This document shows positions 10,324-19,800 of a DNA stretch of 64,000 bases, in pieces; position 1 is the stretch's first letter, and the number at the start of each line of letters is the position of its first letter. The position numbers and the translations under genes are program-made. The notes under the pieces were generated by a model. It saw nothing but the letters and a program-made list of their open reading frames with translations, ran no database searches and was not told the origin of the DNA. The stretch lies in the NCBI GenBank assembly GCA_009733775.1, contig WOGZ01000189.1, positions 1 to 64,000 on the forward strand, read 5' to 3'. Source of the stretch: Alectoria sarmentosa. Its lineage: Eukaryota > Ascomycota > Lecanoromycetes > Lecanorales > Parmeliaceae.

Positions 10324-11580
10324 CTAATAGCCTGTCTTCGCCCATCTCTTTCTTTTTGTAATCCCCATCTTCCATCCGCTCACGACTGCTAAGATCCCTT
10401 TCTTTGCTTCTTCATATTCTAGGATGGTGTTGCCACGCCAGACAACGTGACCACTTGGACGACAGAGTGCCAAATTCGTTCCCAAAACAAAACGAGAGTG
10501 TTGCTCGGATTGCAGAATCACATGGATCATAGGGGTACCGAAATATTTTTTTGCCATAGATGCGAAGCCGTTCACGACAGTGCTGCTGGAAGATGATTCC
10601 ACGAAATCAGCAAACGTCCATTTGCCACCAATGAGATCGACAGTAATTTTTTGGCCGTCCTTGAGAAAGACATGGGGAGCTCGATGGCCGGCCTGGTACC
10701 GATTATTGGATTAGCTAGACGGGTTCGAGATTTGAGAAAGATAAAACGTTTGTGGGACCCCGTACTTGGGGAAGTAGACTTGCACATTATTGGCGGTTGT
10801 TCGGTATAATCAGGATATGTTACAGAGGACTTGTAGCGAGAGTCCAATTCTATACCTCGACCCCGAAATTCGCTATCGTATGTGGCATATAGGAAGAAAG
10901 CTTCTCCCACAACGCAGTGCCTGCTTGGAATCCCAGCGGTCAGAAGCTCCGGGTTATCCAGATACCACTAGACCCTTCCTATGCTCGATGAATGTGGCGC
11001 CTACAACGCTCTAGACGGTCAACCATCGTTGACCTTTGTTCATCTTCGTACGAAGCCAGTAGGTGTGGGCGTCCATGACACTTAAGAATGACGGCTAGTC
11101 TCCAGCTAATTGCAAGGTCCTCTTTGACGCTGGAATTTATACCGTAACCGCCGTGAGGCAGATTCCATCCAGCTATATAAAATCAGACATGGAACCTCTG
11201 TAACGCTGATCAGCCCACCGGCATCTCCTGCTAAGACAATCGCTCCGGAATGAGAGTCAGATACGCAGTGTTCCGCAAGAGCGAAGTTAGGGTACCGTGT
11301 ATTGCAATCTTTGCCGGATATCTGCCTATCGCACCTCCTAGAACCTAGTAGTCAGCCTCTCGGGGGTCTAATTTGTAGCCATGATGTTCGGGTCGTCCAA
11401 CATTAAGTGAGTGGTGAAGGTATCTCTATAAGGCTGTCAGTCTTTCAAGGTCCGAAGAGAAGGGATGCTCTCATACTCTTCGTCTTGGGCAATCACGGAG
11501 CTCTGCTGTTGTTTCTAGAGTTAGCTGATCTTTCCCAGGATCGAAGGAGGAGATTCGTCTCATTCTCAAATCTAAGGTGA
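10324..11580 (-). pseudogene. Decayed FAD-dependent aromatic-ring hydroxylase (PHBH / FAD_binding_3 family)
   Basis: Reading - from about 11580, family blocks appear in order but in shifting frames: SFDPGKDQLTLETTAELRDC; IVLAGDA (FAD GD motif, near 11230); after a splice at 11218/11173, GWNLPHGGYGINSSVKEDLA and ISWRLAVILK; PHLLASYEDEQRSTMVDRLE near 11050; ELDSRYKSSVTYPDYTEQPP near 10830; then the thioredoxin-like C-terminal domain (GHRAPHVFLKDGQ, KWTFADFVES, NLALCRPSGHVVWRG), ending at the stop in 10324-10326. Breaks include an in-frame TAG near 10980, at least one frameshift between 10981 and 10940, a frame change near 10800 and a TAA at 10711-10713. The N-terminal GxGxxG FAD fold was not found. 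Intact enzymes hydroxylate phenolic substrates using NAD(P)H. The substrate is unknown. The intact GT-AG intron with a CTGAT branch suggests fairly recent loss. Confidence 0.75.
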
Positions 11581-11913
11581 CATTGAACGGCAATGAGTTG
11601 ATCTTGTGATCGCTTAAGCAACGTATACACGACGGTGAAGGTGAACGCAGCGTTGAAAATGCGATGAGTTTAGGTCAAAGACCGCTCAAGCCTCCGATTA
11701 GTGATGCACGCCTGACATGACATACACAAAGCTCTATGCTCATCGTAGACCTTAAGAGAGTGCGCCAGTGACTGCTAATAGCCTGAATGAAGGGGTTCAT
11801 AATCAGATCAAATTAATTTGCGAGCTTGGTGTCATACGATCCGTGGGTCGTGCATCATCTTGACATTAAGAGTGCATCATGACTTTGAATAGCGACTGTG
11901 TACATGTCCGAGC

Positions 11914-14900
11914 TCAGTTCTGGAGCCTCTTCTCCTTTTTGAAACAAAGGAACTCGCTCCTACTCCCTTCCCTCAGTCTTTTCAAGACCAGCCTCATCTC
12001 AGGCAATTCTCCTTGCAGTCGTTTACTTGCATCTGGCGTTGTGCCAGCGTCGAGCTCAATGTATATCTTGGACTGAGTCTCGCTCGCTTTGTCTGTCGTA
12101 TATTGGCTCATAGTCTGAGCGACGAACTCGACGTCAAGCGTAGCTTGCATGAGAGCCGCAAGGGGATATCGCGATCTCCGTTTGAATGCCTCGAGGAAGG
12201 CTAGACTCATCTGTTCGAGGAGATGAGAGAGAATCTGGTTCGTCAATGGTGCTGCGGTTGTGGAGACTTCAGTGTGCACATAGACTAGTAGCAACAATGA
12301 TTCGTAGATATATGGCTGGACGGCGGATGGACGTGCGGTAGCGGGTACCCAATTTGGAGAGGATATGCCGGCATGGACGATGGAGGAAAGCTTATTGGCT
12401 GTAGGTTGCGTGTAGGAAAGGAAAAGGCGTTCGGAAATTTGAGAAAGTGCATCGCGGAGGGTCTTAGATTCGTCAGTAAGCGTCACGGAGAAATTGCTTT
12501 CGAATTGGGAGACCAGGTCAGGGACGACAGAGGTTTGAAGGGCTGCAAGGTTAGAGAGGGTAAGGAGCTTGCGGATGTTCTGTACACTGTCAGCAGATTG
12601 TCGAAGATAAGCTGCGTGGAGGAGTTGACTTTATTGTTGCCATCAAGGCTTTTGCCTACGCCTCTTGACACGACCATGTCATCTGGACCTGCGACCTCGT
12701 CCTTCTCGTCATGTGGTTTTGAACTCTCGGCATTCTCCACCATTCCAGACAAGGCTTTGTAGAGCGATGTTACGAATTGGCTTCTGACCATTTGTACCAG
12801 CTTCGCAGGTGGAGGGGAGACAACAGCTACTGATCCGGACTTGGTAACCGCTACTTCAGGTATGTAAAGTATCTTCTGCATGCCTGACAATACTGTATTT
12901 TCCAAAGCCGAAAATCGAGCCGGCATATTAGTCAATTCAAGATGGTCGTTCGCCCGTGACCAATCCTCCATAATTTTACACATCTCAGCGTCTCGACCCC
13001 ACGCCGCACACACTGCTCGTGCCGACCGTTCTCGCGCGCTAGTGACCATGGTCTTCAGCTTTTCGGACAAAGTATGCCCAGATGCTATTGGGTGCATGGC
13101 AATAGCTTCGCTCGCTGCTGAGCCAAGCAAAGTGAGAAGCTTTTCAAGATAGTGTACTCCGCTCAGAGAATTCGCGTATGGAGGCCAGAACGCAAATTCT
13201 TCCCAAGCTTCACCTCGTCGAAGGGAAGAAGGCGGCGGATGGTTTTCATCGAACTTGAAACGAGAATCCTGGTGGGCATATGGTGACAGTGTGGCAGACT
13301 GTGGTGTGACAGGCGTTGGTGTCGTTGGGGAGTAAAGCATGGAAATATCCTCGATCGGAGGGTCTGCGAAGAACGAGGACACGTTCTCTTGCAAAATACC
13401 AACGAGCTCGGCGGCTCCGTTTTGGAGATCTTTGACACCGTCTGTCGACAGTCGATGGTGTTTTCGGCTACGGCCATCGATCCCTATCGGCAGCGTCTTT
13501 TGTCCTTTGCCGTCAATGAAGGTCTGGGCCTTACCCCAAAATTCGATTACTTCGCCCAGGATCCCACCCTGCACTGACAGCAGGTTGTGGAAAGAATTGT
13601 AGATCAAATCCCAGAGCTCGAGAACAGGAGGCGTGTCCAAGTCTTTGCTCGTCTCATCAGCGTCCTTTCGAGCAGGACTTTTCAAATGACTAGCAACAAT
13701 CTGAGAAGCTGGCGGTTCTATGTTCGCAAGTCTTCTTCGAAGTACCTCAATCTCTACCCTTGAGCGTTCGAAGGTAGCATTGATCTTATTCTTCAAATGG
13801 TCATATCGGCTCAGTAGCCATACCCAGATTGGGTTGTCTTCCACTCCAAGTTCTAGGAGGATGCCGATCAGCGCCATGTGGTCATCCTGAGCATTGCGTT
13901 CTGTGGATGATGTTGCGTTACTTTGGACGTTGGTTAGCTTCCGCCATATGTCGCGCTTGAAATGTTCGATGCGGTCCTCCACTTCTGACCACATGCGACC
14001 AGTAATGACGATTTGATGGACTTGGGAGTCCGTGAGCTGTGCATGGCCATTTGATGCGTTGTTGGCTACTTGCCTGACGTCTCCTATATAATTCCGAGCT
14101 CGAGAGTATTCTCTCACCAGACCCTCGTAGTCTTTGCGTTTCATGCACTCGGACACAGCTTTTCCCACCTTGAATATTCCGTAGCTCTTGTCGACAGAAA
14201 GCATTACTGCCTTCAAGCTTCCCTCCCGTTCTCGTCCACCTAAAGCCGGACCCCATATTTCTTCAGCCTTGACTGCAACCTCGATCAGAGGAGCTTTGAT
14301 TCCTTGCACTCCATACTCGCTCTCCTTCGCCAGGGCGTTCTTCTTTTTGTCGCTTTGCAACGGCTTGCCGGCGCCTCTTCCAGGAGATAGAGGACCATGC
14401 CCGCTGGCGTTCCTGAAATGTGTGCTGCTTCTGCTGGCGACTCGAGAATGAGTGCGTGATCTATCTTGTTCGGGCTCTGTGCCTTGGTTACGCATCTCGG
14501 AGTAGACATTGTCAATCGTGGTTTTCGCCCGGACGAATCGTTCAAAATTAGACTCTACGAGAACTTTTAAAGACGCAGATTTCTGATCAATAGATCGGGA
14601 GAGAAACTCGAGACCTTGCAGCAAAGATTGGGTCGAAGCATTTGAATGGACCTGTGATAGGTATAGATTCGGGGAAAAGGTGGTAGAGGATAGGAGGAAT
14701 CTGTTCCCTGAACGCAATCAGCATGTGTTCGTTACAGGATGAACTATCCTCACTTAATCGCTGGTCTTCCTCTACCGGCAGACCCCTTTGTCTCAGCACA
14801 CGAACAACGCTATCCGTCGCTCCCAGAGGGTCAGGCTCGTCCTTCTGCACCAGATTCTCATGCCCATCCCGAAGCCTCTGGGACCCGGGTACTAAGCTAC

Positions 14901-15087
14901 GGCGATCGCTGCCATTGCGTTGCAGAGCCGAGTACCTCGATCTGGATCGACGAATGGCAGTCTTTGAGAGATCGCTGGCTGGATTTTCCTCCTCCGAAGC
15001 GTCAGTCTCATCTTTCTCAGCAGGCCAAGCTATAGGAAACGGTTTGGTTAGATTGTAATGATTGAGGATTGCGTGCTTATCATTCAT
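11914..15087 (-). CDS. sec5: Exocyst complex component Sec5 (EXOC2)
   Basis: Exons on -: 15087-14754, 14707-12660 and 12579-11914, about 1,015 aa, the normal size for fungal Sec5. The ATG at 15087 gives MNDKHAILNHYNL, the usual fungal Sec5 N-terminus, and no ATG lies upstream in frame. The first intron (GTGAGG...TTCAG, 46 nt) joins QRL to RNRFLLSSTTFSP. Conserved blocks are DSVVRVLRQRGLPVE, LEFLSRSIDQKSASLKVLVE, SNFERFVRAKTTIDNVY near 150-190, and the C-terminal FKRRSRYPLAALMQATLDVE. The second intron is inferred: the 5' frame must switch to read NIRKLLTLSNLAAL, and GTAGGC at 12659 with TACAG at 12580 does this, though GTAGGC is a poor donor. Sec5 is a subunit of the octameric exocyst that tethers secretory vesicles to the plasma membrane at growth sites; in yeast it links to Sec4/Rho signalling. 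Divergent from IDH2. Confidence 0.93.
12580..12659 (-). other. Inferred Sec5 intron 2 with weak donor
   Basis: 80 nt. Donor GTAGGC, branch-like GCTGAC, acceptor TACAG; phase 0 on both sides. An alternative phase-compatible donor is GTCAAC, giving a 50-nt intron. Without an intron a 1-nt frameshift would be needed here. Confidence 0.55.
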
Positions 15088-15356
15088 TTTGGCAACATCT
15101 GTCGTAATCCACAAGGTAGTGTACCTCTGAAAAGAGCCAATGTTAGACTGGCAGATGTTGCATACATGCAACAAAGTGACACCTAATTAAAGTGGTATGC
15201 AGGTCCAGCCGAGGTGCAAAGATAATAAGGTTTCGTGCCGGAGAGCAACAGGTAATCCTTTCTTTACTCTCGACTCTTTTCAAACTTGTTACCTATCTCT
15301 CTCCTAATAGCTTCAGGGGATCAATCGTGCGCCAAGAGAGCACACGAGTCCCCAAG
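15088..15356. promoter_or_regulatory. Divergent promoter region between sec5 and idh2
   Basis: 269 bp separate the two start codons, so both promoters and 5' UTRs lie here. A pyrimidine-rich stretch precedes the idh2 ATG. No specific operator was identified. Confidence 0.6.
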
Positions 15357-16839
15357 ATGATAGCTAGTCGCTCGTTTGCGTTTGCAGCGAGGCAGCGTTT
15401 GCTTAGAGCTAACGCGTCTCGACCATGGCCCCCCGCAATAGCACCAATAGCGCCAGTATGTGAAGTCACAATTGCATATGCTGCGTCTGAAGACAATGCT
15501 TACAGATCTTGTTGTTCAAAAACACCCAGTTCAGGTCTTACTCGATTCCATACGAGGAAAAAGTCGCCAAGTTCAAAGGCCAGAAAGGCTCAGATGTATG
15601 TGAAGAACCCTACATGTTATGTCTTGTATACAGGAAGTCCGAAAGAACACCACGCTCAATTTTCTGTGAATCTAGGGCAACTATACAGTCACACTAATCG
15701 AAGGAGACGGTATTGGCCCAGAGATATCACAATCCGTCAAGGACATCTTCTCCGCAGCGAAGGCACGTGCAGCCCTCTGCTAATCCTCTACTCTGCTCTG
15801 CAATTGGAGCTGATATTTCTCAGGCCCCAATCAAGTGGGAATCTGTTGATGTCACACCCCATTTGAAGGATGGTAGAACAGTCATCCCGGACAAAGCCAT
15901 CGACAGCGTCAAAACAAACTTCATTGCGCTCAAAGGACCTCTAGCTGTATGATTCTCCGGCACCTGTCTGAGGGGATAAGAGGCTGACGTCGTAACAGAC
16001 CCCGATAGGAAAAGGCCATGTCTCTCTCAACCTCACCCTTCGCCGTACATTCAATCTTTTTGCCAACGTGCGTCCCTGCGTGTCTATCGCCGGCTACAAA
16101 ACCCCCTATGACAATGTCGACACCGTCCTTATCCGCGAAAACACCGAAGGGGAATACAGTGGGATCGAACACGTCGTGATCGACGGTGTTGTGCAGAGCA
16201 TAAAATTGATCACCCGGGCAGCTTCTGAAAGGGTACTGAGATATGCGTTTCAGTATGCAGAGGATGTAGGTAAAAGGAAGGTCCGGGTTGTGCATAAGGC
16301 TACTATTATGAAGATGAGTGATGGCTTGTTCTTGAATATTGCTCGCGAGATAAGCAAGGACTTCCCGCAGATTGAGTTTGACGCCGAACTACTCGACAAC
16401 GCATGCTTAAAGATTGTAACGGACCCGACACCGTACAACGACAAGGTGCTAGTGATGCCGAATCTTTACGGTGATATCCTTTCAGACATGTGCGCCGGAC
16501 TGATTGGTGGGTTGGGCTTGACACCCTCTGGCAATATCGGCGACGAATGCTCTATCTTTGAGGCGGTGCATGGTTCGGCGCCAGATATTGCAGGCAAAGG
16601 CCTTGCAAACCCGACAGCGCTGCTGTTAAGTAGCATCATGATGCTGCAGCACATGGATCTGCATGGGTACGCAGATAAGATCCAGAAAGCTATCTTTGAT
16701 ACCCTGGCAGAAGGAAAGGTGAGGCGACTGCCGATCATTTTGGGAGACGAAGTGCTGACAATGAAAGTATTTGACCGGTGACTTGGGAGGGAAGGCGAAA
16801 ACGCGCGAGTACGCGGATGCAATTATCAAAAAGCTGTAG
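15357..16839 (+). CDS. idh2: Isocitrate dehydrogenase [NAD] subunit 2, mitochondrial (catalytic)
   Basis: Six exons: 15357-15455, 15506-15595, 15676-15762, 15824-15946, 15999-16718, 16768-16839; all junctions are phase 0, giving 396 aa. Residues 1-33 (MIASRSFAFAARQRLL...) are Arg-rich without acids, as in a mitochondrial presequence. The mature part carries TLIEGDGIGPEIS, the substrate-loop region LNLTLRRTFNLFANVRP, TVLIRENTEGEYSGIEH, HKATIMKMSDGLF, the isocitrate/isopropylmalate dehydrogenase signature NLYGDILSD..AGLIGGLG near 287-305, and the nucleotide-site block EAVHGSAPDIAGKGLANPTA. With IDH1 it forms the allosteric NAD-dependent enzyme converting isocitrate to 2-oxoglutarate in the TCA cycle. 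Exon 6 restores the family C-terminus (YLTGDLGGKAKTREYADAII). Intron 3 is a GC-AG intron. Confidence 0.95.
15763..15823 (+). other. GC-AG intron in idh2
   Basis: 61 nt, AAG|GCACGT...CTGAT...TTTCTCAG|GCC. It is the only boundary pair that joins FSAAK to APIKWESVDV in frame. The nearby GT at 15767 would shift the frame. Confidence 0.8.
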
Positions 16840-17584
16840 ATACTCCAAAGCGTTTGTTTCCATTTCCGTGCGTTGTGACAAGAGTCTGGACTGGGGGAAA
16901 CGGGCCATGCTCTCAATGTGTTTGTCTTGTGAGTGAGTACATTGAATGTGTATATGCGGACACTCTACGGAGTAGCCCTTTTTGCGTCACGAACCTACCT
17001 TACGTCGCTCAATGGTGGTTCTGACAGAAGCGCAAGTACAGATCCCTTTCACGCCGGCGGAACGGTCTTGCTGAGCTATAGGGCTAGCTTTGGTGCCAAA
17101 TAAGTGGTGGTCTCTGGTACGCTACCTTCTTAGTCGACGTGGTAGGTAAGTGTAGTCGACTTTTAGCCTTGAATGATGGCGCATCTGATTGACAGCATTC
17201 TGGCGTGTTTAATGTACTAGAGTCAGCCCACATTGCTGGCAGAAAGGGGGCTTCGTTCAAGATACGTTGTCGTTCACTGCGGCCCAAGAAGAGACACCGG
17301 AGTTCATCATTATTTATGAGTTCATCCAACATGAACCTGCATTAGGTGCTCGCAGGGAAATCTCTGCACCTCGTCACTGGCCATTACCTTATATATTCTG
17401 ATGGACGTGTGGAACAGGAATTTCGTTTTTGGAGATGCAAGAATACCATAGGGAATTGTTACTGGCCTCGCTAGCTTCGATGCTATACTGCTCGTAGCAA
17501 GATAGTAGATTAGATGCCTGCAATCTCCGGGAAGGCTATGCAGCCAGCGTGGTAGCCATACGTAATGTGTACAAAGGTGAAGGC
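16840..17584. other. Gene-free base-balanced region at the right of the island
   Basis: Contains the idh2 3' flank and then 600 bp without a supported gene or RNA. An 82-codon - frame at 17084-17332 starts with ATG but has no recognisable similarity. The segment ends at the TSD (AAGGC, 17580-17584) of element C. Confidence 0.6.
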
Positions 17585-17720
17585 TGTCAAAATATGGAGT
17601 AGGACACTTAATTGTATTGCTCTAAGAGTATTATGAAAGAAAAAGCGATCTATATACGGGCGCACTAATAATGCGCATATAACGTCAAGGCTTAACGTCA
17701 CGTGACCCGGAATTTCAACA
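17585..17720 (-). repeat. 3' LTR of element C (unmutated, island-facing)
   Basis: 136 bp with normal base composition, including CCGGGTCACGTGACG and GTGCGCCCGTATATAG. Its sister at 24987-25122 differs at roughly 30 positions counted by eye, all transitions, all but one towards A/T in the sister. Confidence 0.9.
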
Positions 17721-17735
17721 CTCCCTTTCGCTCGC
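17721..17735 (-). promoter_or_regulatory. Polypurine tract of element C
   Basis: On - it reads GCGAGCGAAAGGGAG, immediately before the LTR start TGTTG. The AT-rich compartment begins within 30 bp beyond it. Confidence 0.7.
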
Positions 17736-18298
17736 ATCTTTTTAAATCTAAATTTCGAATTATAAAAATGAAAATCAACGTCGAATAATAACAATAAATC
17801 GTAATGTCGAATTATAATCGTGAAAATTAACGTCGAATAATAAAAATAAATCGTAGCGTCGAATTATAAACGTGAAATCATTTTATATTCTTTTATCATC
17901 TTTTATATTTTTTAAAACATTCAAATTTCAAAATATAAAATTCGAAACTCACGATATTCAAAATCGAATAAAAATAATAAAAATTCGAAAAAAATCGAAA
18001 TTTAAAAACGATTATATCTTTTTAAACATATTCGTTACGATAATATATAAAAAAAAATTTAGTTTTTAACGAAAAAATCGTTTTTTAATAAATTTATTTA
18101 TAAATTATTTAATATATATCAAAAATCGAGTAATATACGATCGATAAATATATATAAAGATAAATTTTTCGATTAAACGAAATATTTCGAATTGTATATA
18201 TATATATGCGATTAATTATAAAACTTATAAATCGTTTTAAAGTATTAATATTTAATAATAATAATTAATAAAATGTATACAAATTGCGATTAATATAT

Positions 18299-18299
<1 letters not shown>

Positions 18300-18342
<43 letters not shown>
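18300..18342. repeat. (AAT)n microsatellite in element C
   Basis: About 14 uninterrupted AAT units, followed by three short AACGCTTAAAAGCAT-like repeats to about 18410. An AAT tract also marks the left island border. Confidence 0.9.
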
Positions 18343-18343
<1 letters not shown>

Positions 18344-19659
18344 GCTTAAAAGCATAAACATAATAATTATAATAACGCTTAAAAGCATTTAAAAGCATTT
18401 AAAAGTTATATTACTGAAGAATTCTCGTGAATAATTAAACAAATTTAATAATAACGATCTTTTTAATAATAACGTAATTCTCAAATTTAAATCGCATATA
18501 AATATAAATTTTTTAAATAAATGCTCGTAAAGTTTATAATTATAAACATAATAACGACAAATTAACTTTAAATTAAATTTTAATAAATCGAAGTTTATTC
18601 GCAAAAGACGTTAAAATTAATAATTGAGATTTTACGAATAAACTCGATCGATCATTCAAAATGTGAAAATCAATGAAATCGCTTTTTTAAAATTATTAAA
18701 TAATGATATTAAATTAACTTTACGAATAATAATTACTTTTTTGAAGTTATAATAATAACTCTCTTAAAATTATAATAACAACTCTTTTAAAATTAACGCA
18801 AAAAATCATTTATAAACGATATTTCAATTCGATTAATTAACGAAATCTCTCGAATTTATTTTCAAAAAAAATCTTAATAAAATCGTTAATTATTTATTAA
18901 TCGATAAAAATATACTTTAAAACGATATTCTCGACGATAATTTATTTTCATATATAATAATGTTAAATATTAATATACTTAATACGAGTATAAAATTAAA
19001 GATTTTTAATCAACGTCATAACGCTTTAATTATTATAATAAATCATCATTACTTAAAAACAATTAACGCTTAAATTAAATTAATTAAAAAGTTCACGCAA
19101 TTAAATCGTCTTTTTAATAATTTAAATTTAATCGATATATTCGATTTCATAAATTGAAAACGTTATTATAAATTGTCGCTTAAAAAATCAATTAATTATC
19201 GCATTATTTATATCAAAAACGTACTTAAAAATGAAACGTCAAATGTCTTAATCGTTTATTCAATTAACGTCGATATAATTTATAAAGAATTTAAAATCGC
19301 CCCGAAATATAAATTATTAATTTTTTATATAATTAAAATATCGAAAAATGCGTTTAATTGCGCTTTAATAAAAAACATTAAAATTCGAATTATATCGAAA
19401 AATTATTAAAATTGCGAAAATAATATTCGAGCGCGTGTTCAATATCGCATATATAAAAAAATCAACGACAAATTAATAAACGTAACGAGATTCTTTGATA
19501 ATCATCAAATCATTTTCGACGACATAAAATTTATCATTAATAATAAAAATTAAAATAATCGCGAATTCAATTATATTATAATCGATAAGAAATTTTTCGA
19601 TATAAATTATTTACTTAAAACGTAAAATGCGATTAACATAATTTTTTGCGATTATTATG

Positions 19660-19800
19660 TTAAAATAATAAATGCATAAACTTAAAACGATTATCTTAAA
19701 CTTTTTATAAAGTTTATTCTTAATCGCTTAAATGTCGACTTTATCGAGATTTATAAATAAAATATTATTCACATAAATAATAACGATAATAATGTCATTA
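19660..19800 (-). pseudogene. Ty1/copia reverse transcriptase core of element C, broken
   Basis: On - the translation gives IIYVNNILFINLDKVDI, then AIKNKLYKKFKI and CIYY. The catalytic YVDD is YVNN at 19763-19774; GAT-to-AAT changes have removed both metal-binding aspartates. Stops occur at expected Gln codons. Confidence 0.75.

Noticed and set aside
10790..11014. 74-codon + frame
   Set aside because: Antisense shadow of the monooxygenase pseudogene.
17084..17332. 82-codon - frame beginning with ATG
   Set aside because: No recognisable similarity, no splice context, and of a size expected by chance in base-balanced DNA; noted only within the intergenic entry.
17510..17794. 94-codon - frame
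   Set aside because: Runs across the 3' LTR of element C and its polypurine tract, so it is a transposon-border artefact.
19173..19409. 78-codon + frame inside element C
   Set aside because: Element C codes on -; this is an antisense shadow in AT-rich DNA.
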